From: Acidobacteriaceae bacterium | GTDB lineage: Bacteria; Acidobacteriota; Terriglobia; Terriglobales; Acidobacteriaceae | Direction of reading: 5' to 3' | DNA length: 5,674 nucleotides | Assembly: GCA_030040175.1 (NCBI GenBank) | Contig: JASHUF010000055.1 | Coordinates: 1-5,674 of the forward strand | Shown: positions 1 to 5,674 of the stretch, piece after piece | Layout of the letters: every line of letters starts with the position of its first letter | Numbering within the stretch: the stretch's first letter is position 1 | Notes under the pieces: generated by a model | What the model saw: the letters and a program-made list of their open reading frames with translations, nothing else | The model's database searches: none | Told to the model about the DNA's origin: nothing | Translations under genes and position numbers: made by a program

Positions 1-1143
1 ATGGGTTTTGAGGAAAAGGAGTCGCTGCTGCCGTATCCCAAGCGCTCCTTCGACGGCTACCGGCTGCTGCAGGAGTACTTTACCTTTTCGGAAAAATTTC
101 TGTTTTTCGAGCTTAATGGGCTCGAAGCCATTGCCGAGGCTGGATGCGGCGAGCAGGCGGAGATCCTCTTTGGTTTTTCGCGCTTTGAGCGGCCGGAGCG
201 CAGCCAGGACCTGGAAACAGGGGTTTCGGCGCGCACCCTGCGGCTGGGCTGTACGCCGATCGTGAATCTTTACTCGCAGGTGGCGGAGCCGATCCTGGTG
301 ACGCACACCAAGCACGAGTATCACGTGATTCCCTCCGTGCGGCGGCAAGAGACGCAGGAGATTCACTCCATCGACGAAGTGATGGCGTCGAGCACGAGCC
401 GGCGCGAGAGCATCAAACTTGAGCCGCTCTACTCCTATCGCTTCCAGGCCAGGAAGGAAAGCACGCGCGTTTACTGGCATGCGGTCCGGCGCCGAAACGA
501 ACTGGGCGAGCGCGAGCCTTCCACCATGCATCTTTCATTCGCGGACATTGACGGCGTGCTGGCCGAGCCCAACGCCGAAGTGCTCACGGTGCGCTGCTCC
601 TGCTCGGATTTCGATCTTCCCTCGCGGCTGCCGTTCGGTCTCGAAGACGGGGATTTCGCGGCCGAAGAGTATCCTGCGATTAGGCAGATTACGGCACTGC
701 GCAGACCCACGCCCAGCTATGATCCTCCGCGCGTGAAGAGCCAGTTGTGGCGGTTGGTTTCGCAGCTGTCGCTGAATTATCTTTCCATTTCGGAGGAAGG
801 AGTCGCCTCTCTGCAGGAGATTTTGCGGCTGCACAACTTTACTGATTCCTCCTATCTCGAAAACCAGATTGGCGGAATTGTCAACATGAGCTCCAGTCCT
901 TACTTTGCCATCATGCAGTCGGTGTACGGGAATTTGCCGGCGCGGGGCACGCGGGTGGAAGTGGAACTGGACGAGCGGCAGTTCGTGGGCGGAGGCGTGT
1001 ATCTGTTCGCCAATGTGCTCGACCGCTTTCTGGGCTGCTACACCTCGATCAACAGTTTTTGCCAACTGGCGGCGCGCACCAGCCAGAGAAAGGAGCCGCT
1101 GGGCGAATGGCCACCGAAGGCGGGATACGAGCCCCTGATCTGA
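1..1143 (+). CDS. tssF: Type VI secretion baseplate subunit TssF (VasA/ImpG family), 3' part only
   Basis: TssF is a cytoplasmic baseplate wedge protein. With TssG, TssE and TssK it forms the platform from which the T6SS sheath and tube grow. The 380 visible residues match the middle and C-terminal parts of the family. Near the left edge lie LLPYPKRSF (residues 9-17) and GYRLLQEYF followed by EKFLFFEL. At the end lies the C-terminal signature FANVLDRFLG-YTSINSF-QL (about 336-356), then a short tail with GEWPPKAGYEPL before a TGA stop. TssF is usually about 600 residues, so roughly the first 200 are missing. The motif at residues 9-17 normally sits in mid-protein, so the ATG at base 1 is most likely an internal methionine at the window edge rather than the true start. 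The gene overlaps tssG downstream, as expected for co-translated baseplate partners. The family call is firm; the start is not visible. Confidence 0.93.
   Translation: MGFEEKESLLPYPKRSFDGYRLLQEYFTFSEKFLFFELNGLEAIAEAGCGEQAEILFGFSRFERPERSQDLETGVSARTLRLGCTPIVNLYSQVAEPILVTHTKHEYHVIPSVRRQETQEIHSIDEVMASSTSRRESIKLEPLYSYRFQARKESTRVYWHAVRRRNELGEREPSTMHLSFADIDGVLAEPNAEVLTVRCSCSDFDLPSRLPFGLEDGDFAAEEYPAIRQITALRRPTPSYDPPRVKSQLWRLVSQLSLNYLSISEEGVASLQEILRLHNFTDSSYLENQIGGIVNMSSSPYFAIMQSVYGNLPARGTRVEVELDERQFVGGGVYLFANVLDRFLGCYTSINSFCQLAARTSQRKEPLGEWPPKAGYEPLI
1089..1095 (+). promoter_or_regulatory. Ribosome binding site for tssG, inside tssF
   Basis: AAAGGAG lies 11 nt before the ATG at 1107, within the last codons of tssF. 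It is the main reason to prefer that ATG over an in-frame TTG at 1059, which would add 16 poorly conserved residues. The spacing is slightly long but workable. Its position inside tssF suggests translational coupling of the two genes. Confidence 0.55.
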
Positions 1144-2174
1144 AACCCGGTCTGAAAGTCGATCCGCGGTTCGAGCCGGTGCGCGCGATGCTGGAGCAGG
1201 AGCCCTACTGCTTTCGGTTCTTCCAGGCCGTGCGCCTGCTCGAGCGGCTTTATCCGGAGCGGAATCCGGTGGGGCTTTTTGTGTCGCCGCAGTCGGAAGT
1301 GGTGCAGTTCTCTTCCGTGCCCACGCTGGCCTTCCCCGCAAGCGAGATCCAGGATTTTCAGCCGGGCAAAAACGGCCCGCCAAAACTGTTTGTGAACTTC
1401 ATGGGCCTGAGCGCCGCCGTCGGCGTGCTTCCGCACGCGTACACGGAGTTTCTGCTGGAGCGGGCGAAGGCCAAGGACCGCGGCCCCCGCGACTTTTTCG
1501 ACATCTTCAACCACCGCATGGTCTCGCTTTTCTACCGCGGCTGGCAGAAGTACCGGTTCTATGTGGCCTTCGAGCGGACGGGCGCCGGCGACGACCTGAT
1601 CAGCGAAAGGCTGCTCGATTTTGTCGGTCTGGGCACGAACGCGCTTACCGGCCGCATGGAGATCGAAGACGAGGCCTGCCTGTACTACGCGGGCCTGCTC
1701 TCAGCCCGGCGGCCGACGGCGCAGGGACTGAAGCAGCTGATCGAAGACTACTTCGAGGTTCCGGTTTCGGTGGAGCAGTTCACCGGGACCTGGCGCCGTC
1801 TTCCTCCGCAGAATCGCACCTTTCTCCGCGACACCGGCGTCTTTTGCGAGCAGCTGGGCATGGGCACGATTGTCGGTGACGAGGCATTCGATTATCACGG
1901 GGCGGTCACGCTGCGCATCGGCCCGTTGAGCTTCGACCGCTATCGCGAGTTCTTGCCCGGCGCGCCCGCGAACCTAGAGCTGCGCGCCTGGGTGCGGCTC
2001 TACACGAACCGCGAATTCGACTACGTGATCCAGCTGGTGCTGGAGCGCGAGGAGGTGCCGCGCATGAACCTGGGCGAGGAGGGAATCGGGGCGTCGCGTT
2101 TGGGGCTGGTGAGCTGGGTCAAGAACCGGGCGCTGGAACGCGATCCCGATGAGGCGACTTACCGGTTAACGTGA
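1107..2174 (+). CDS. tssG: Type VI secretion baseplate subunit TssG (VasB/ImpH family)
   Basis: TssG is the cytoplasmic wedge partner of TssF; in known systems one TssG joins two TssF copies and contacts TssK. The 355-residue protein is close to the usual family length of about 330-350. Visible family motifs are FRFFQAVRLLERL (residues 36-48), GLSAAVGVLPHAY (about 100-112), the strongly conserved DFFDIFNHR and SLFYRGWQKYRF block (129-151), and LGMGTIVG (250-257) followed by the GAVTLRIGPL strand. No signal peptide or membrane segment is apparent, consistent with a cytoplasmic baseplate part. The ATG at 1107 is chosen because AAAGGAG lies upstream and the N-terminal motif then falls at a normal position; a TTG at 1059 is an alternative start. 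The gene overlaps the tssF end by 37 nt in another frame and ends 48 nt before tssH. Nothing suggests truncation or frameshift. Confidence 0.95.
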   Translation: MATEGGIRAPDLKPGLKVDPRFEPVRAMLEQEPYCFRFFQAVRLLERLYPERNPVGLFVSPQSEVVQFSSVPTLAFPASEIQDFQPGKNGPPKLFVNFMGLSAAVGVLPHAYTEFLLERAKAKDRGPRDFFDIFNHRMVSLFYRGWQKYRFYVAFERTGAGDDLISERLLDFVGLGTNALTGRMEIEDEACLYYAGLLSARRPTAQGLKQLIEDYFEVPVSVEQFTGTWRRLPPQNRTFLRDTGVFCEQLGMGTIVGDEAFDYHGAVTLRIGPLSFDRYREFLPGAPANLELRAWVRLYTNREFDYVIQLVLEREEVPRMNLGEEGIGASRLGLVSWVKNRALERDPDEATYRLT

Positions 2175-2208
2175 ATCGTAGAATTTTATTGAGCCAAAGA
2201 TTGCTCCT

Positions 2209-2213
2209 GGAGA
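2209..2213 (+). promoter_or_regulatory. Ribosome binding site for tssH
   Basis: GGAGA begins a purine-only run (GGAGAAGAAGAAGAATGAG) leading straight into the ATG at 2223. The GGAG core is 10 nt from the start codon. No competing in-frame start is needed, because the N-terminal Clp domain begins normally just after this ATG. Confidence 0.6.
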
Positions 2214-2222
2214 AGAAGAAGA

Positions 2223-4883
2223 ATGAGCCTGAACCTGAAATCGCTGATCGGCAAATTGAACGATCCCACCCGTAGCGCGCTGGAAGCTGCAGCGGGCTTG
2301 TGCGTATCCCGCACCCATTACGACATTGAAGTGGAGCACTTCCTTCTCAAAGCCATCGACAGCTCCGATAACGACGTCGCTTTCATCCTGCGCCAGTACG
2401 GCGTCGACCGCTCGCGGCTGACGACCGAGCTGCAGCGCAGCCTGGACCGGCTGAAGACGGGCAACGCGCGCAGCCCGGCGTTCAGCCCGCAACTGGTGAA
2501 GATGCTCACCGAAGCGTGGACCATCGCCACCATCGAGTACGATGCGGGCCAGATTCGCACCGGTTTTGCGCTGCTGGCGCTGATTTCTGACAATGAGCTG
2601 GCGCGCCTGATCCGCGACGTCAGCAAGGAGATTCAGCTCATTCCGCCTGAGGCGCTGCGCAAGGACTTCTACGCGGTTACGGAGAAATCGCGCGAGACCG
2701 CGGCGGCGCTTTCCACCGGCGTCCCCGGCGCGCCGGGCGAAGCCGGAGCTCCTGGGCGCGCGCCCGGCGGCAAGACGCCGCACCTCGACCAGTACACGGA
2801 AAACCTGACGGCGAAGGCCAAGGCGGGCAAAATTGATCCGGTGCTGGGCCGCGACCAGGAAATTCGTCAGGTGGTTGACATCCTCATGCGCCGCCGGCAG
2901 AACAATCCCATCCTCACCGGCGAGGCGGGCGTGGGTAAGACGGCGGTGGTCGAGGGCTTCGCGCTGCGTTTGGCCGCTGGAGACGTGCCCCCGGCGCTCA
3001 GGCCGGTGCAATTGCACAGCCTGGATCTGGCGCTGCTCCAGGCCGGCGCGGGGGTAAAGGGCGAGTTCGAAAACCGGCTCAAGGGACTGATCGAGGAGGT
3101 CAAGTCTTCGCCGCACCCCATCATTCTGTTCATCGATGAAGCGCACACCATGATCGGCGCAGGGGGGCAGGCGGGGCAGAACGATGCCGCCAACCTGCTC
3201 AAGCCGGCTCTGGCCCGCGGCGAACTACGCACCATTGCGGCTACCACATGGTCCGAGTACAAGAAGTATTTCGAAAAAGACGCGGCGCTGGCGCGGCGTT
3301 TCCAGGTAGTGAAGGTGGAAGAGCCGTCGGAAGTGCAGTGCGACACCATGCTACGCGGCATTGTGGCTGCGCTCGAGAAGCATCACAACCTGCGCATCCT
3401 CGACCAGGCGGTCACGTCCACGGTGCGGCTCTCGCATCGCTATCTCGCCGGCCGGCAGCTGCCGGACAAGGCAGTGAGCGTGCTCGACACCGCCTGCGCG
3501 CGGCTCTCGCTGGGGCAGAACACGATTCCTCCGCCGATCGAGGACGCCACGCGCCGCATCGACGACCTGAAGGTGCAGAAGCAGATTCTCGAGCGGGAAA
3601 CAGCCGTAGGCGAGGATCACGCCGAACGCCTGGCAACCATCGAGACCAGTCTTGCCGCGGAAGAGGCTTCGCTCGCCAAGCTGAAGACGCAATGGGAACA
3701 GGAAGTGGATCTGGTCAAGCAGATTCGCGCCATGCGCGAGGCGCTGGAGAGCGGCGCCGAAACCGTGAAGCAGGAGGACGAAAGCAAGCCGGAGCTCAAA
3801 GCCACGCTGGGCGGGCTGAAGGCGCTGGAAGAGCGGCTCACGCAGATTCAGGGCGAGAACCCGCTCATCCATGTGTGCGTGGACGAGCGCATCGTGGGCG
3901 AGGTGATCTCCGCATGGACGGGCATACCCCTGGGCAAGATGGTGAAAGACGAAATTGCCGCGGTGCTCGATCTCGACGGTCACCTGCGTAAACGCGTCAT
4001 CGGGCAGGATCACGCTCTGGCGGCCATTGCGCAGCGCATCATCACTTCGCGCGCGCGGCTCGACGATCCGGGCAAGCCGGTAGGCGTTTTCATGCTGGTA
4101 GGTCCCAGCGGCGTGGGAAAGACGGAGACGGCGCTGGCGCTGGCCGATCTGCTGTACGGCGGCGAAAGAAACCTAATCACCATCAATATGTCGGAGTTTC
4201 AGGAGGCGCACACCGTATCCACGCTCAAGGGCTCGCCCCCGGGATACGTGGGCTACGGCGAAGGCGGCGTGCTGACGGAGGCGGTGCGGCGGCGCCCGTA
4301 CTCGGTGGTGCTGCTCGATGAGGTGGAAAAAGCCCACCCCGACGTTCTCGAGCTGTTTTACCAGGTCTTCGACAAGGGCAACCTCGAAGACGGCGAAGGG
4401 CGCTCGATCGACTTCAAGAACACGATCATCATTCTGACCACCAACGCCGCCACAGACACCGTGGCCAAGCTGACGGCGGACAAAGAAACGATGCCCGGCG
4501 CCGAGGGCCTGGTGACGGCGATCAAGCCGGAGCTGAACAAGATCTTCAAGCCCGCATTTTTGGGGCGCATGATGATCATTCCCTACTTCCCGGTGCGCGA
4601 CGAGGCGCTCAAGAAGATCATCCTGCTCAAGCTCGGCAAAATTCAGCGCCGCATCCAGGAGAATCACAAGATTGCCATGGTTTGCGACGACACGGTGATC
4701 GACGAGGTGGCCAAGCGCTGCACGGAAGTGGAAAGCGGCGCGCGCAACGTGGACAATATCCTCTCCAACACCATGCTTCCCGAGATCTCGCGCCAGGTGC
4801 TTTCGCGCATGGCCGAGGAGTCGCCCATGGAGCGGGTGCAAGTGGGCGTTGGAACCGATAACAACTTCACTTACCTGTGGTAG
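2223..4883 (+). CDS. tssH: Type VI secretion sheath-recycling AAA+ ATPase TssH (ClpV)
   Basis: ClpV is a hexameric cytoplasmic ATPase of the Clp/Hsp100 family that pulls apart contracted TssB/TssC sheaths so the subunits can be reused. The 886-residue length is typical. Domain order: Clp N-domain repeats (about 1-160; LCVSRTHYDIEVEHFLLKAI near residue 26), a Gly/Pro/Ala-rich linker (about 160-186), AAA1, a coiled-coil middle domain (about 440-545, Glu/Lys/Leu-rich), and AAA2 plus C-terminal domain. AAA1 has Walker A GEAGVGKT (233-240, Lys239), pore loop GAGVKGEFE (275-283), Walker B ILFIDEAH (301-308, Asp305/Glu306), sensor region ATTWSEY (340-346) and Arg358/Arg359. AAA2 has the lead-in ISAWTGIPLGKM (Trp565), Walker A GPSGVGKT (627-634, Lys633), pore loop GSPPGYVGYGEGG (670-682), Walker B VVLLDEVEKAH (Asp699/Glu700), sensor Asn741, arginine finger GR at 781-782, and sensor-2 GAR with Arg841. 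Both ATP sites look intact. The QAGAGVKGEFE loop and the tssG/vgrG neighbours separate it from the ClpB disaggregase, and no ClpP-binding loop is obvious. Confidence 0.97.
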   Translation: MSLNLKSLIGKLNDPTRSALEAAAGLCVSRTHYDIEVEHFLLKAIDSSDNDVAFILRQYGVDRSRLTTELQRSLDRLKTGNARSPAFSPQLVKMLTEAWTIATIEYDAGQIRTGFALLALISDNELARLIRDVSKEIQLIPPEALRKDFYAVTEKSRETAAALSTGVPGAPGEAGAPGRAPGGKTPHLDQYTENLTAKAKAGKIDPVLGRDQEIRQVVDILMRRRQNNPILTGEAGVGKTAVVEGFALRLAAGDVPPALRPVQLHSLDLALLQAGAGVKGEFENRLKGLIEEVKSSPHPIILFIDEAHTMIGAGGQAGQNDAANLLKPALARGELRTIAATTWSEYKKYFEKDAALARRFQVVKVEEPSEVQCDTMLRGIVAALEKHHNLRILDQAVTSTVRLSHRYLAGRQLPDKAVSVLDTACARLSLGQNTIPPPIEDATRRIDDLKVQKQILERETAVGEDHAERLATIETSLAAEEASLAKLKTQWEQEVDLVKQIRAMREALESGAETVKQEDESKPELKATLGGLKALEERLTQIQGENPLIHVCVDERIVGEVISAWTGIPLGKMVKDEIAAVLDLDGHLRKRVIGQDHALAAIAQRIITSRARLDDPGKPVGVFMLVGPSGVGKTETALALADLLYGGERNLITINMSEFQEAHTVSTLKGSPPGYVGYGEGGVLTEAVRRRPYSVVLLDEVEKAHPDVLELFYQVFDKGNLEDGEGRSIDFKNTIIILTTNAATDTVAKLTADKETMPGAEGLVTAIKPELNKIFKPAFLGRMMIIPYFPVRDEALKKIILLKLGKIQRRIQENHKIAMVCDDTVIDEVAKRCTEVESGARNVDNILSNTMLPEISRQVLSRMAEESPMERVQVGVGTDNNFTYLW

Positions 4884-4949
4884 TGCAGCCTGATCAGTTC
4901 GACGGGATTTCCGCTGCGCGGTGGCGCGCGCGGCGGGATCTCCGGAAAC

Positions 4950-4955
4950 GGAAAG
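4950..4955 (+). promoter_or_regulatory. Probable ribosome binding site for vgrG
   Basis: GGAAAG lies 9 nt before the ATG at 4965, with a second GGAAA just upstream at 4944-4948. Both are only partial matches to a consensus site. The choice of start is helped by the fact that no ATG, GTG or TTG occurs in this frame between the tssH stop codon and 4965. Confidence 0.4.
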
Positions 4956-4964
4956 TACAACGAT

Positions 4965-5674
4965 ATGTGCGCAATCTTACAAACGAACCGGCTTCTGAAC
5001 TTCACCAGCCCGCTGGGGTCCAACGTGCTGCTCCCGGAGCGCCTGGCCGGCGTGGAAGGCATCTCAGAGTTGTTCGACTACCGTCTGGAGCTGCTTGCCG
5101 AAACCGGCACGGCGGTCGATCCCACCAAGATTGTCGGGCAGAAGGTGTGCGTGGGCATTTCGGCGGACGACCAAAACACGATGCGCTACATCAACGGCAT
5201 CGTTGCCAGCTTCGAAATGACCGGGGGCGACCAGGAATTCAATACCTACCGTGCTCGCGTGGTCCCCAACGTGTGGACGCTGACGCTCAACGAGAATACG
5301 CGCGTATTCCAGGACAAGACGGTTGTGGATGTGATCAAAGCTGTGCTGAGCCCGTACAACATCAGCCCCTCGGACCAGACCAGCGCCACGTATACTCCCA
5401 TGGAATACTGCACGCAGTACCGCGAAACCGACTTCGACTTCATCTCGCGACTGATGGAGCAGCATGGAATCATCTACTATTTCGCGCACACGCAGAGCGA
5501 CCATACCTTCACTCTGCAGGATGTCTCCAGCAAGCTCAGCGACTGCGCCATCCAGAGCACGTTCCGCTACTCGCCCGAGCAGAACCTGCGCCAGGGCTTT
5601 TACGATTTCGTGATTCGCGATTTTGTCTCGCGCTCGACCCTGGTATCGGGCAAGCACACCGTCTGGGATTACAG
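4965..5674 (+). CDS. vgrG: Type VI secretion spike protein VgrG (TssI), 5' part only
   Basis: VgrG trimers form the spike at the tip of the Hcp tube, homologous to phage T4 gp27/gp5, and carry effectors into target cells. The reading frame starts at ATG 4965 and stays open to the window end, giving 236 complete codons with no stop. The protein starts MCAILQTNRLLNFTSPLG and continues with the family pattern LAGVEGISELFDYRLELL. It then has a gp27-like barrel segment (VGQKVCVGIS, YINGIVASFE) and the diagnostic YCTQYRETDFDFISRLMEQ followed by GIIYYF (residues 148-173). VgrG proteins usually exceed 600 residues, so the gp5-like OB fold, the beta-helix needle and any C-terminal effector extension lie beyond the right edge. 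The gene follows tssH by 81 nt, probably in the same operon. Whether it is a plain structural spike or an evolved, effector-bearing one cannot be told from here. Confidence 0.95.
   Translation, partial: MCAILQTNRLLNFTSPLGSNVLLPERLAGVEGISELFDYRLELLAETGTAVDPTKIVGQKVCVGISADDQNTMRYINGIVASFEMTGGDQEFNTYRARVVPNVWTLTLNENTRVFQDKTVVDVIKAVLSPYNISPSDQTSATYTPMEYCTQYRETDFDFISRLMEQHGIIYYFAHTQSDHTFTLQDVSSKLSDCAIQSTFRYSPEQNLRQGFYDFVIRDFVSRSTLVSGKHTVWDY

Noticed and set aside
535..1383. 282-codon open frame on the - strand opposite tssF/tssG
   Set aside because: The translation is rich in Arg, Ala, Gln and His with no recognisable motif, and it spans the junction of two well-supported + strand genes. It is a typical shadow frame in GC-rich DNA.
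2191..2206. Small inverted repeat GAGC...GCTC between tssG and tssH as a terminator
   Set aside because: The stem is only 4 bp with an 8-nt loop and no T-tract follows; the genes on both sides belong to one functional unit.
2166..3146. 326-codon open frame on the - strand opposite the 5' part of tssH
   Set aside because: The composition is Arg/Leu/Gln-rich and low in information, and it lies opposite the strongly conserved ClpV N-domain and AAA1 Walker motifs. No plausible product is seen.
3248..3991. 247-codon + strand frame inside tssH
   Set aside because: It is an alternative frame of the ClpV coding sequence, made almost entirely of Arg, Ala, Gly and His runs, as expected for an out-of-frame reading of GC-rich codons.
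2223..4883. Assignment of the ATPase as the general disaggregase ClpB or the protease partner ClpA
   Set aside because: The AAA1 pore loop QAGAGVKGEFE is ClpV-type rather than the aromatic ClpB loop, and the flanking genes are T6SS baseplate and spike genes.
4911..4921. CCGC-TGC-GCGG hairpin between tssH and vgrG as a terminator
   Set aside because: It has a 4-bp stem with a 3-nt loop, and the following bases are GC-rich with no T run. Such stems are expected by chance in this composition.
5064..5657. 197-codon open frame on the - strand opposite vgrG
   Set aside because: The + strand reading gives unmistakable VgrG motifs over the same bases, and the antisense product has no family features.

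Overview
The window is a GC-rich, tightly packed stretch of a type VI secretion system (T6SS) core locus. All genes lie on the + strand in the order tssF (3' part only), tssG, tssH/clpV, vgrG/tssI (5' part only). The call rests on family-specific motifs that can be read directly in the translations: the TssF C-terminal signature, the TssG FFQAVRLLE and GVLPH motifs, a double-AAA+ Clp ATPase with the ClpV-type QAGAGVKGEFE pore loop, and the VgrG signature YCTQYRETDFDF.

Layout: 1-1143 codes for the last ~380 residues of TssF. tssG begins inside the end of tssF (37-nt overlap if the ATG at 1107 is used) and runs to 2174. A 48-nt gap with a purine-rich ribosome binding site leads to tssH (2223-4883), complete at 886 codons. 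An 81-nt gap leads to vgrG at 4965, which runs off the right edge after 236 codons. No RNA genes, mobile elements, CRISPR arrays, inverted-repeat terminators or long non-coding stretches were seen. More than 95% of the window is coding.

How the genes work together (established T6SS knowledge): TssF and TssG form the baseplate wedge on which the contractile TssB/TssC sheath and Hcp tube assemble. VgrG is the spike at the tube tip that pierces the target and carries effectors. After contraction, ClpV uses ATP to dismantle the sheath so its subunits can be reused. Baseplate, spike and recycling ATPase in one run of genes fits a single operon.

Organism: a Gram-negative bacterium with high GC content. 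The style of the proteins and codon use is compatible with Acidobacteriota (Terriglobia-like), but this is an impression, and a proteobacterial or other diderm source cannot be excluded. The window looks like an ordinary T6SS core segment. I found no convincing undescribed system. The most distinctive local feature is a short collagen-like Gly-X-Y run in the linker of ClpV.
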